Shown here: in pieces, positions 10,268 through 19,800 of the stretch
Position numbering within the stretch: position 1 is the first letter of the stretch
Layout: each line of letters starts with the position of its first letter
NCBI RefSeq assembly: GCF_000186865.1
Contig: NW_008705569.1
Coordinates: 439,307-503,306, forward strand
DNA from: Aureococcus anophagefferens
Taxonomy: Eukaryota > Sar > Pelagophyceae > Pelagomonadales > Pelagomonadaceae
DNA: 64,000 bases
Direction: 5' to 3'
The notes under the pieces: model-generated
What the model was told of the DNA's origin: nothing
The model's input: the letters and a program-made list of their open reading frames with translations, nothing else
The model's database searches: none
Translations under genes and position numbers: made by a program

Positions 10268-11299
10268 ATGGTGGCCTGGGGCAGCCTGCCAAGGAACAAC
10301 AAGCCCGACCACGGCCTCCTCGCCACGCCAGAGAAAAAGGAACAGCAGGGCGGCTTCAGCTTCGGCGACGCGTCGCAGCAGGAAGAGAAGTGGCGCGCGA
10401 CCATGTCGGGCCACGGGCGCGTCGTGCTCAACGTCGGCGGCAAGATCTTCGTGACGCTGTCGTCGACGCTCATGGACTCGCCCTACTTCGAGAAGCTCCT
10501 CGCGAACCGCATGGGCGACGAGGGCGACATCTTCATCGACCGCGACGGCGAGCCCTTCTCGTACATCCTGAGCTTCTTGCGGACGGGCAGCCTCGTCATC
10601 GCGCCCGAGGCGCAGCACATGCTCAAGAGCATCTTGCTCGAGGCCGAGTACTACGGCGTCGCGGCCCTCGTCGAGCACGTCAGCGACCGCTGCCGCGCGA
10701 ATTTGTTGCCGCGCGACGAGGACGCGGAGGACGGCGCCTACGAGAAGTTCGAGTACACGTACCTCGTCGCGCCCAAGAGCTCCGAGGGCGTCACGGGCCT
10801 CGTGCGGCACCGCTGCTTCCCCGAGTGCTTCTTCCGGTCCATCCGCGAGACGAAGATCGTCAGTTTAAGCCCCGCGGTCCCCGACACGTACGTGCACTGG
10901 ATCGACGGCGACGACGTCGAGCACGGCATGCCCATCGTCGCCATGGCCCTCGTGGAGCTCATCTACGGCGACTCGCGCGTCGAGCCCATGATCAAGTTCG
11001 AGAACGACTACGTCCAGCCCATCTCGACGATCCCGAACCAGAACGCGGCGCACACGTGGTGGATCGTCAAGAAGACGCTCGTGAAGATGGACGAGAGCAT
11101 GGTCAAGAGCGCGCTGAGCGCCAAGGAGGCGAACCTCGTGCTGGACAAGGTGCCGACCTTCCTCGAGATCTGCGAGTACGAGGACCCGAAGACGCTCGTG
11201 AGCCACAAGGCGACGTCCTACCTCGGCGACGACATGGAGGCCATCGCCCTGCGGCGCCCGCGCTTCGACGACAAGGCGCGCGACGCGAAGTACTTCTAA
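10268..11299 (+). CDS. BTB/POZ (T1/KCTD-type) domain protein
   Basis: A protein of 343 residues from the ATG at 10268. Residues about 50-145 form a T1-type BTB domain (VVLNVGGKIFVTLSSTL...DRDGEPFSYILSFLRTGSL...LLEAEYYGV). This is the form seen in KCTD proteins and Kv-channel tetramerisation domains. No transmembrane segments follow, so it is not a channel. KCTD-like proteins usually act as adaptors for cullin-3 ubiquitin ligases or as oligomerisation scaffolds; that role is inferred from the family. The C-terminal 190 residues contain no domain I recognise. Its stop lies 24 bp from the stop of the convergent gene. Confidence 0.88.
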   Translation: MVAWGSLPRNNKPDHGLLATPEKKEQQGGFSFGDASQQEEKWRATMSGHGRVVLNVGGKIFVTLSSTLMDSPYFEKLLANRMGDEGDIFIDRDGEPFSYILSFLRTGSLVIAPEAQHMLKSILLEAEYYGVAALVEHVSDRCRANLLPRDEDAEDGAYEKFEYTYLVAPKSSEGVTGLVRHRCFPECFFRSIRETKIVSLSPAVPDTYVHWIDGDDVEHGMPIVAMALVELIYGDSRVEPMIKFENDYVQPISTIPNQNAAHTWWIVKKTLVKMDESMVKSALSAKEANLVLDKVPTFLEICEYEDPKTLVSHKATSYLGDDMEAIALRRPRFDDKARDAKYF

Positions 11300-11323
11300 A
11301 CGTGGGGGAGCGGCTTAGCAGGC

Positions 11324-12070
11324 CTAGCAGAGGTAGACGACCGTGGGCTCGCCCTCGCCGAGCGCGGGGTGCGTCGCGACGAGGTACGCGAGGCCCCAGG
11401 ACACGACGAAGGCGAGGCCCGTGAGGACGAGGAAGAAGACGAGGTAGCGGTGCGCCTCGCCGGACCCGACGAGGCCGTCCTTGCGGTCGATGTGGTACGG
11501 CAGCCGCTCGTCGTAGAGCGCGGCCTTGAACGTCAGGGTCATCGCGCCGTCGAAGCGCGAGGGGTCGGCGTACTCGATCGTGCCGTCCTCCAGCAGACAG
11601 CGCGTCGCCTCGCCGAGCGCCGGCGACGTCGTCACGAGGCAGCCCCACGCGAAGTCCGCCTTGAGCTTCGCGTCGGCGCACGCGGGCAGCTTCGCGGGGT
11701 CGTAGTCGTCGGCGCCGGACGCGTAGGTGCCGTCGGCGGCGGCGAAGTCGTGGCTGTAGCGGTGCGCGCCGTCGCCGACGGGCCCGGCGACGACGACGCG
11801 CGACCCGCACTGCTCGATCCGCTCCTCGAAGTGGCCGCCCGTTTCCGGTAAGTCCCCGGCCCAGACGCCGCGCAGGTCCGCGCAGCCCTCGCAGAGCGGC
11901 TCGTCGCACTCGCGCAGGACGACGGGCGGGTAGATGGCCCCGTCGTCGGGCAGGCCGCAGACGTCGCCGGCCCGCTCCGTGTGCGCCGCGGCGATGTCCG
12001 CGGCGGTCAGGGAGCGGCACGGCCGGAGCGCGAGGGCCAGGGCCAGGGCCCGCGCCGCGCGGACCGCCAT
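11324..12070 (-). CDS. Uncharacterised type I membrane protein
   Basis: A protein of 248 residues from the ATG at 12070. The frame is open upstream but has no better ATG. The N-terminus is a signal peptide (Arg-containing start, then an Ala/Leu run to about residue 20). A Cys-containing luminal region follows (pairs at CGLPDDG, CDEPLCEGC, C...CLV). Near the C-terminus is one transmembrane helix (YLVFFLVLTGLAFVVSWGLAYLV), then a short tail of about 15 residues ending in Cys. I recognise no family. The topology suggests a secretory-pathway or plasma-membrane protein. Confidence 0.7.
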   Translation of the reverse strand: MAVRAARALALALALRPCRSLTAADIAAAHTERAGDVCGLPDDGAIYPPVVLRECDEPLCEGCADLRGVWAGDLPETGGHFEERIEQCGSRVVVAGPVGDGAHRYSHDFAAADGTYASGADDYDPAKLPACADAKLKADFAWGCLVTTSPALGEATRCLLEDGTIEYADPSRFDGAMTLTFKAALYDERLPYHIDRKDGLVGSGEAHRYLVFFLVLTGLAFVVSWGLAYLVATHPALGEGEPTVVYLC

Positions 12071-12289
12071 CGCACGCTCAGCCGCGCGGCATGTCGACGA
12101 GGCTGGCGCCGCTTCACGGACGACGGCGCGTGCGGCGGGCAGCACACGAAACGAGACGCTCTCAGATGGAAGAATGGGTATGGGCTCCTACTTGCACTAG
12201 AAAAAGTGCGGGGCAAAGTTGCATGAACGATGTTGCTGATGACCATGGTCGATCGTAAAATAATGCACGCCCGCAGCCCGCCGTAGCCG

Positions 12290-14167
12290 ATGCGCCCCGC
12301 AGCCCGCGGGCGCGCCGTGCGGCCCGCGATCCTGGGCCTCCTGGCCCTCGGCGCCAGCGGCGAGTGGTGCACGGACCGCACGTCGCCCCTCTGCGTCGGC
12401 GACGGCGCGCTGCGGTCGCGGTGGCAGGGCGGCGACATGCCCCAGGGGTCGACGGCGTGGACGGCGCGGGAGCGCGCCGCCGTGCGCGCGGCGCTGGCGA
12501 CGCCGGCGACGACGGTCCGCGACCTCGACCTGCCCAGGGTCTACGTCTACCCGTTCCCGCCCGAGCTCGTCGACATCTACGGCCTGCTGAAGAGGCACCT
12601 GCCGGCGGCGCAGGTCGCGAAGCTGTCGCCGAACATCACCTACTTCGACTTCGCCGGGGGCCTCGACCCGTCGCAGCAGGCGTCCGAGTCCTGGGGCCCC
12701 GAGGCGCTCGGCCCGCGCGGCGAGGTCCTGGGCCGCGTCTGGACGCCGTCGGCGACGCTCGTCGGCCGCTGGAACGAGGCGAGCGCCGAGGACCGGGGCC
12801 ACCACGGGGGCGCCTTCTGCAAGGACGCGCTGGCGCGGGGCGACGCGGACGTCGTCGAGGGCCGCTGCGTGCTCGAGCGCTTCAGCCAGCACGCGATGGC
12901 CCAGGCGCTCCACCGCGCTCTGGCGGTGGGCTATCCGAACATCGTCACGAAGCCGAAGGACGCGGACCTCTTCTTCATCCCGGACCACTTCATCTCCACG
13001 CTCGTCGAGCGGCACCGCATCTCCAAGGACCAGTGGTGCTCCGCCGTCGGCCCCGTCTGGCTCAGGCACCTGCGGAAATTCCGCACGAAGCGCGACGGCA
13101 GCTTTTTGGGACGGCGCAACCTCGAGGACCACTTCTTCGCCATCGGCCGCGCCTGGCACCACCCCGCGGACCGCAAGAAGACGGAGAACCTCAAGCGGCT
13201 GGAGCGGTTCGGCGTCTCCGAGGACTGCGGGTACCGCTGGGCGCTCCGCGGCGCGCACCGCCTCGTCCTCGAGAGCCAGTACAACTACAACCGCGCCTGC
13301 GCGCGCGTCCACCCCGTGCCCTACCAGGGCTTCCTCGCCTGGGACGACCGGCCGGCCTTTGGGGCCGACTGGTTCGGAACCGTCGCGGCCGGCCCCGGGG
13401 AACGACGGACGCGCGTCACGGGCTTCTTCGCGACGCCCGACGGCAAGGACCCGAGCGGCACGCGCGACAAGTTCGCCGCGGCCTGCGCGGCCATGGACGA
13501 CTGCGAGCGGCTGGCGGACGACACGTCGCCCGTGAACACGCACTTCGAGGCCGCGTACCGCAACTCCACGTTCACGTTCCAGCCCTGCGGCCACAGCGCC
13601 GTGCGCAAGGGCATCGTCGACAGCATCGACGCGGGCGCCGTGCCCGTGCTCGCGGCCGCGGAGCCCGACTTCGCGGACTGGGTCTCCGCGAAGGACCAGC
13701 GGGACTTGTGGCCGTGGAACTGGCCGCAGCAGGGGGCCTCGTCCATCATCCTCCGGCCGGACCAGCTCGACGACGTGCCGGGCGCGCTGGCGGAGGTCGA
13801 CGCGGAGCAGCTCGGGCTCTTGCAGCGCGTCCTGGCGCGCGCGGCGCCGGGCATGGCCTACCCGCTCGCCGCGCGGTACCGCACGCTCCGGTCCATCCCC
13901 GCGGCCTACGCGGCGAGCGCGGACCGGCCGCCCAACGGCCTCGAGCTCATCCTGCACCACCTGCGGCGCGCCGTGGCCATGGCGCCGGCGAACGCGACGC
14001 TGGCCCTCTGCGAGGAGGAGGTCGAGGCCATCTTCCGGAAGCGGAAGCCCGGGGACCTCGCGGGCTTCCGCGCCGCGCGGGCGAACGCGACGGCCAAGGC
14101 GCGGGCCATCGGCGCGGGCGTCGACGTCGACATCAGCGAGACGCTGAACCCGTACCTGCCCTTTTGA
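12290..14167 (+). CDS. Exostosin-like glycosyltransferase (GT47 family)
   Basis: A protein of 625 residues with an N-terminal hydrophobic signal or anchor (about 10-24). A GT47 catalytic region follows: the strand VYVYPFP at about residue 84, a DADLFFIPDHF motif at about 224, and the diagnostic C-terminal block with FTFQPCGHSAVRKGIVDSID and then AGAVPVL at about 420-455, equivalent to the 'FxxxGDSxxRKGIxDSIxAGCIPV' signature of exostosins and plant GT47 enzymes. It probably adds sugars to cell-surface or matrix polysaccharide in the Golgi lumen; donor and acceptor cannot be told. It is larger than the core domain because of an extended central region and a C-terminal helical region. Confidence 0.87.
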   Translation: MRPAARGRAVRPAILGLLALGASGEWCTDRTSPLCVGDGALRSRWQGGDMPQGSTAWTARERAAVRAALATPATTVRDLDLPRVYVYPFPPELVDIYGLLKRHLPAAQVAKLSPNITYFDFAGGLDPSQQASESWGPEALGPRGEVLGRVWTPSATLVGRWNEASAEDRGHHGGAFCKDALARGDADVVEGRCVLERFSQHAMAQALHRALAVGYPNIVTKPKDADLFFIPDHFISTLVERHRISKDQWCSAVGPVWLRHLRKFRTKRDGSFLGRRNLEDHFFAIGRAWHHPADRKKTENLKRLERFGVSEDCGYRWALRGAHRLVLESQYNYNRACARVHPVPYQGFLAWDDRPAFGADWFGTVAAGPGERRTRVTGFFATPDGKDPSGTRDKFAAACAAMDDCERLADDTSPVNTHFEAAYRNSTFTFQPCGHSAVRKGIVDSIDAGAVPVLAAAEPDFADWVSAKDQRDLWPWNWPQQGASSIILRPDQLDDVPGALAEVDAEQLGLLQRVLARAAPGMAYPLAARYRTLRSIPAAYAASADRPPNGLELILHHLRRAVAMAPANATLALCEEEVEAIFRKRKPGDLAGFRAARANATAKARAIGAGVDVDISETLNPYLPF

Positions 14168-14289
14168 TACATCTCGCACGTTGTAGTTCAAGCGCAGTCG
14201 CATTGAACATGCGCTGTGTGTGGGGTCCGCGGATGCGCCCATGAATCGACGCCTCGGACGCGCCGGCGCCGCATCGATCGCATGAGTCG

Positions 14290-15402
14290 ATGATGCGACG
14301 CGCGTTCAGACGCGCCGCCGGCGCCGCGGGCGCCGGCACGGCGCTGGCCTTCGTCGGGAGCGTCTACGAGCGCCCGTTCCCCGACGTCGCCGACGGCGTC
14401 TGGATGGCCGCGCGCGGCGTGACGATTCGGGCGCCGCCCGTCGGGCCGCCGCCGCCGGGCCTGGACACGCACCTCCGCGTCGTCGACGAGCCGTCGTGCT
14501 TCTCCGCGGCCGGCGACGGCGGCGCGCTCCGGCCCGCGTCGCAGGCGCTCGCGGCCGCGTTCTCGCACGTCTTCGTCGCGGGCGTCGCGGCCGCGAGCCG
14601 CGCGCTCCTCGGCGGGTGCAACACGTTCGATGTGCGCGACGACGCGCACTACGCGGCGCTCGTCGCCGCCGTCGACGCGCGGCGCGGCGGCCACGACCGA
14701 GGTCTGCTCACGGTCTGCAACCACGCGTCCGTCTTCGACGACCCGCCCCTCGTGAGCGCGCTGCTGCCCTTCCGCCTCGCGGCGGACGCGCGCGCCGCGC
14801 GCTGGGCGGCCTGCGCCCAGGAGGTCTGCTTCAGCCGGGGCGTCCTGCTGTCGACGCTCGCGGGCGCGGGCAAAGCCCTGCCGATCAAACGCGGCGGCGG
14901 CGTCGGCCAGCTCGGGCCCCAGCTCGCCAAGTTGGACGGCGGCCGCTGGGTCCACCTCTTCCCCGAGGGCCACGTCTTCCAGAGCGGCGTCATCGGCCGC
15001 GACGACGACGTGTGTTCGCGCGTCGGCTCGGGCGCGGGTCGGCCGCCGGACGTGTTCGCGGCCATCGGCGGCCTCAAGTGGGGCGCGGCGGTGCTCGCGG
15101 CCCACGCGCGGCGCGCGCCGCTCATCGTGCCCTTCCACCACCGCGGCATGGAAAACGTCATGCCCTTCGCGGACGACGGCTCGCGGAAGACGAAACCGCC
15201 GCTCCCGCGCGTCGGAAACGCCGTCGCCGTGCGCGTCGGCGCCGCCGTCGACGTCGACGATCTCGTCGCAGCCTACGAACGCGCCCACGGCGCCATCCGG
15301 GGCACGCCGCCGCCGTCGGCGCCGACGGCGGCGCAGCGCGCGCTCTACTCCGCGATGACGCGGCGGCTCGAGGCCGCGCTCTCGGCGCTGGGGGAGCGAT
15401 GA
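14290..15402 (+). CDS. TAZ: Tafazzin-like phospholipid acyltransferase
   Basis: A protein of 370 residues with acyltransferase motif I NHASVFDDP (catalytic His145 and Asp150 in H-x4-D), a glycine/basic substrate-binding region (ALPIKRGGGVG) and motif III LFPEGHVFQSG. These match tafazzin, the mitochondrial transacylase that remodels cardiolipin acyl chains, better than generic AGPATs: the NHxSxxDDP form and the IVPFHHRGMENVMP region fit tafazzin. An Arg/Ala-rich N-terminus is compatible with mitochondrial targeting. Large Ala/Gly-rich inserts make it longer than typical tafazzins (about 260-290 residues). The closely related mitochondrial-type gene next door is convergent, 68 bp away. Confidence 0.85.
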   Translation: MMRRAFRRAAGAAGAGTALAFVGSVYERPFPDVADGVWMAARGVTIRAPPVGPPPPGLDTHLRVVDEPSCFSAAGDGGALRPASQALAAAFSHVFVAGVAAASRALLGGCNTFDVRDDAHYAALVAAVDARRGGHDRGLLTVCNHASVFDDPPLVSALLPFRLAADARAARWAACAQEVCFSRGVLLSTLAGAGKALPIKRGGGVGQLGPQLAKLDGGRWVHLFPEGHVFQSGVIGRDDDVCSRVGSGAGRPPDVFAAIGGLKWGAAVLAAHARRAPLIVPFHHRGMENVMPFADDGSRKTKPPLPRVGNAVAVRVGAAVDVDDLVAAYERAHGAIRGTPPPSAPTAAQRALYSAMTRRLEAALSALGER

Positions 15403-15470
15403 CGCGCGACTCGGGCGGCGCGCGATAACATCCTGTGCACGTTGGTTTATGACTTCCGTTCTATGGACAT

Positions 15471-16484
15471 TCACGGCGGCAGCCCGCCGGAGTCGCCGCG
15501 GCGGCGGAGCAGGAACTTCCCCTGCTTCTTGATGCTCGCCTCCTCGAGCGCGGCCTCGAGCTTGGCGACGCGCTCGAGCAGCGCGAGCTGCTTGTGCTGG
15601 AGCGCCGAGTTCTCCGCCTTGAGCGCGTGGGCGTTGAGCGGGTCCTGCGCCGCGGCGAGTAGCACGCGCGCCAGGTCGTCCAGGTGGCCGTCGTCGACCT
15701 GGTCGCCGGACGCCGTCTGGATCACGAAGACGTCGCGCACGGAATCGGCGTCGTCGCCCGGCGACGCGGCGCACGTCACGAGCGAGTAGGACGAGTTCGC
15801 GATGGCCGCCGTCAGCGAGGCCACCAGGCCCTCGATGTCCGGCCCCTCGATGGTCACCGTCGTCGCGTCGTGCCGCGCGCCGTTGTCGACGTCGACGGTG
15901 AAGCCCAGCGCCTCGCCCGCGTCGTGGCGCAGCTTGAGCACGGACGACTGCTTCGTGTCGACGACGAAGAGGTTGAGCAGCCCCAAGGAACAGCCCGTCA
16001 CGACGCCCACGAGGCTGCCCAATAGTCCCACGCGTTTCGCGATCGCGCTGCGCCGTTGGAACAGCGTCAGGTTCGCGCGCGGCAGCCCGAGCGACGCCGC
16101 GCCGCGGTCGAGCACGCCCCCGAAGAGCACGCCCGCGGCGTCGGAGCAGACCTGCCCGCACGCCGCCGCGGTGAGTGTGGAAAGCCCAAAGGCCACGCCC
16201 AGGGTACAGTCGATGGCGTTGCCCGCGTGGATCATGACCGTGTTGTCCATGAGGCCGAAGCCGACCATCGGCACGGCGCAGATCATGAAGTGGTTCTGCA
16301 GCTGCTCGCGGGTCGGCGGCGTGTCCGGGAGGCCGGGCTCGCTGAAGGAGTTCTCGGCGCGGAACGACGACGAGCTGCGCCGCGGCTTGCGCGGCGCGCG
16401 GGCCGGCGGCGGCGCGCGCGCGTAGGACGTGCGCCGCCGGGCCGCGAAGGCGGCGGGCCGCGCGGCGAGGGCGGCGCGGCGCAT
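15471..16484 (-). CDS. TMEM65: TMEM65-family membrane protein with C-terminal ACT-like domain
   Basis: A protein of 337 residues from the ATG at 16484. The first 35 residues are rich in Arg, Ala and Ser with no acids, like a mitochondrial presequence. The TMEM65 core follows: NHFMICAVPMVGFGLMDN, then the helix IDCTLGVAFGLSTLTAAACGQ and SDAAGVLFGG. In animals TMEM65 is an inner-mitochondrial-membrane protein linked to Na+/Ca2+ exchange. A further helix (GLLGSLVGVVTGCSLGLLNLF) follows, then an ACT-like region (VTIEGPDIEGLVASLTAAI...VRDVFVIQTASGDQVDD). A coiled coil (ALKAENSALQHKQLALLERVAKL) closes the protein. The ACT assignment is weaker than the TMEM65 call. Confidence 0.8.
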   Translation of the reverse strand: MRRAALAARPAAFAARRRTSYARAPPPARAPRKPRRSSSSFRAENSFSEPGLPDTPPTREQLQNHFMICAVPMVGFGLMDNTVMIHAGNAIDCTLGVAFGLSTLTAAACGQVCSDAAGVLFGGVLDRGAASLGLPRANLTLFQRRSAIAKRVGLLGSLVGVVTGCSLGLLNLFVVDTKQSSVLKLRHDAGEALGFTVDVDNGARHDATTVTIEGPDIEGLVASLTAAIANSSYSLVTCAASPGDDADSVRDVFVIQTASGDQVDDGHLDDLARVLLAAAQDPLNAHALKAENSALQHKQLALLERVAKLEAALEEASIKKQGKFLLRRRGDSGGLPP

Positions 16485-16899
16485 TGTGTGTGTCGTTGCG
16501 TGTGCTTGCGACGGGTGTGTTGGTTCAGGAGACGCAGATGCGGAATGGGGTACTGCCGAACGCCGCGTGCGACGGCGTCGTCGACGGCCTGCTTGCACAA
16601 CCTCGGATGGGGTACTGCCGAACGTCGGCGCGAGACGGCGTCGACGCGGCCGACAAGGAATCGCGTCACAGCATCACGCGACGGCATCGTCAACACGTTA
16701 ACCCCAAACAACGGCTGGGTCCAGCCCGACTTGCGAGAGAGCCTCGCACCACCCGCGCCGCTTACGCTCCGCGAAGCGCTGCGCGCAGCGAAGCAGAACA
16801 CCAACGCTGCGCACCATCGCGCGCGCCGCAGCCGCCGAGCCCCGTTGATCGCGCGCCGGGGCGGCGCTGCGCATCGGCGTTCCATGTCCGGTACGTCGC
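16485..16899. promoter_or_regulatory. Divergent intergenic region with a tandem duplication
   Basis: This is a gene-free stretch between the TMEM65-type gene and the myosin gene. A unit of about 63 bp is duplicated: CGGAATGGGGTACTGCCGAACG at 16541-16562 recurs as CGGATGGGGTACTGCCGAACG at 16604-16624. Each is followed by a diverged ACGGCGTCG block. The region must hold both promoters. No protein is supported here. Confidence 0.35.
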
Positions 16900-19800
16900 A
16901 TGGAACTGTCGCGCTCTTCCGACCGCGTTGCCCGCGTCGCAGGCCTGCCGCCGCCGCCGCCGCGGCCGCCGGGCCCGCCGCCACGAGCGGGACTGCCGCC
17001 GCCGCCGCCGAGGCCGCCGAGCGCGTCGCCGGGACCGCCGCGGGCGCCGCCGCCGCCGCGAGCGGGATTGCCGCGGCCTCCGCCGCGGCCCGCTGGGTCT
17101 CCGGGCCCTCCGCCGCGCGCCGGCCTGCCGCCGTCGCCGCCGCGGCCAGCGGGGACGCCAGGGCCACCGCCGCGGGCGCCGCCGCGGCCAGCGGGGACGC
17201 CAGGGCCACCCCCGCGGGCGCCGCCGAGGCCCGCGGGATCGCCGGGGCCTCCGCCTCGCGCGCCGCCGAGGCCCGCGGGATCACCACCGCCGCGCGCGCC
17301 GCCGCGGCCCGCGGGATCACCACCGCCGCGGGCGCCGCCGAGGCCAATAGGATCGCCGGGCCCGCCGCCGCGGGCGCCGCCGAGGCCCGCGGGCGCGCCG
17401 ATCCTGCCGCCGCGGCCTCCGACGCCGGGACCTCCGCCGGGGACGCCGCGAGGTCCCCCGCCGCCGCGCCCGCCCGGACCCCCGCCGACGCCGACGGGCG
17501 CTCGGGGCCTGTCGCCGCCCCCCGCGGGCGGCCCGCCGCGCGCGCCGCCGCCCTTCGGCGCGCCCCGGGCCGCCGCGCCGGGCGCGCGGCCGCCGCCGCG
17601 GGGCGCGCCGCCGCCGCCGAGGCCGGCGGGATCGCCGGGGCCGCCGCCTCGATCCGCGCCCGGGATCGCTCCGCCGAGACCGGCCGGCCCGCCGCCCCGC
17701 GCGCGGATCGCGCCGCCCCGCGCGGCGCCGGCGCCCCGGGTGCCCCCTCCGGGTGCCGCGCCGCCGNNNNNNNNNNNNNNNNNNNNNNNNNNNNNNNNNN
17801 NNNNNNNNNNNNNNNNCGCCGCCCCGCGCCGCGCCGGCCGCTCGGCCTCCGTCGGCACCAGGACCGCCTCGGCCTCCGTCGGCACCAGGACCGCCTCGAG
17901 CGCCAGGACCGCTTCGAGCGGCGCTCCCGCCTCGCGCGCCCCCGCCCGCTTCGCTCCCGCCTCGGCCGGCCGCGCGGCCGCCGCCGCCCAGCGGCCTCGC
18001 GCCGCCCACAACCCCCCCGCCCGAGGCGCTCGTGCGCGCCTACGCCGCGCCGCCGCCGCGGAGCATGCCCGTCATGGCCCCGCCCAAGGTCGCGCCGCGG
18101 CAATCGATCGTCGAGGCCGCCAAAGCCACGGGCAAGCTCGCGCGGCGGTCGTCCGTCGTCAAGGAGCACAGCCCCATGGACGGCCCGCCGCCCCTCGCGG
18201 CGGCCATGCTCCCGGCGTCGGGCGTCGCGTCCGGCGAGTTCTACTGGGTCAGCGACGACAAGAGCGCCTGGGTCGCGTGCCGCTGCGAACGGACGGGCGC
18301 GCGCGCGACGCTCACGCGGCCCGACGGCTCCACGCTCGGCCTCGGCGCGGACAAGCTCGGCGAGCTCGAGCCCGTCGACGCGGGCTCGGTAGCGACCGTC
18401 GTCGACAACCTCGTGGAGCTCGACAGCTACAGCGAAGGGGCCATCGCGTACCAGCTAGGGAGACGCTACGAGAACTCGGAGATCTACACGTTCGTCGGCT
18501 CCATTCTCGTGGCCGTGAACCCCTTCCAGAACCTGCCCCGGGCCTTTTACTCCGAGGACGCCATGGCCAGGTGCCTGAGCGTCGAGCGCGCGGCCCAGGC
18601 CGGTGGTGTCAAACCCGCCCCCCACGTCTACGCGACGGCCGCGCGCGCGTTCCTCGGCGCGCTGCGGGAGAAGAAGCCCCAGTCCGTGCTCATCTCCGGC
18701 GAGTCCGGCGCAGGCAAGACGGAGACCACCAAAAAGATCCTGGCGCTCATCGCCCACGCGACCGCGTCCGGCGACGCCTCGGAGACGTCCATCGAGAAGC
18801 AGATCATGCAGTCGAACCCCATCTTGGAGAGCTTCGGCAACGCGAAGACCCTGCGCAACGACAACTCGAGCCGCTTCGGCAAGTGGATGATCATCGAGCT
18901 GGGCTTCAAGGATGCGACGCCGGCCATCGCGGGCTGCCGCATCGACCACTACCTGCTGGAGACGGCGCGCGTGTCGCGGCAGCTCCACGGCGAGCGCAAC
19001 TACCACGCGCTCTACATGGCCCAGACCCTCGAGGCGTCCCGCGGCCTCAAGCTCAAGGGCGCGGCGCACCACGCCTACCTGTCGTCGTCGGGCTGCGTCG
19101 CCGTCCCCGGCCGCGACGAGGAGCGGGAGACGGACGAGCTCCTCGGCGCACTCAAGGACCTCGGCTTCTCCAAGGACGACACGACGAACTTGTTCCGCGT
19201 CGTCGCCGCGGTCCTGCACGCGGGCGACGTCGCCTTCGACGCCGCGGCCGAGGGCGACGGCTCCGTCGTCGGCGACGTGAAGACTTTACAGCTCGCGGCG
19301 GAGTTCGCGGGCCTGACGGACCTGCTGGGCGACCTCGAGCGGGGCCTCACGCACAAGGAGGTGCCCCAGCCCAAGGGCGAGCCCATCCTCTCGCCGCTGC
19401 GGCCCGAGGCCGCGGCCGACGCGCGCGACGCGCTCGCGAAGGCGTTGTACGGCCGCTGCTTCTCCTGGCTCGTGGAGACGGTCGACGGCGCGCTGGAGGC
19501 CGGCGGCGGCATCAAGAAGGAGACGCTCGTCGGCGTCTTAGATATTTTCGGCTTCGAGGTCTTCAAGCAGAACAGCTTCGAGCAGCTCTGCATCAACCTC
19601 GCGAACGAGAAACTCCAGAAGCACTTCAACGACGTCATCTTCGAGGGCGAGATGGCCATCTACAAGGAGGAAGAGGTGCCCTGCGACGACATCGTCTTCG
19701 CGGACAACCTCCCGTGCTTGGAGCTCTTAGAAGCACCGAAAGCTCGGGGCGTGCTCAGCGCGCTCGACGAGCAGCGCGTCACGCCCGGCGGTTCCGACGC

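Noticed and set aside
12197..14242. 681-codon minus ORF opposite the GT47 gene
   Set aside because: Shadow of the glycosyltransferase codons; no protein-like motifs.
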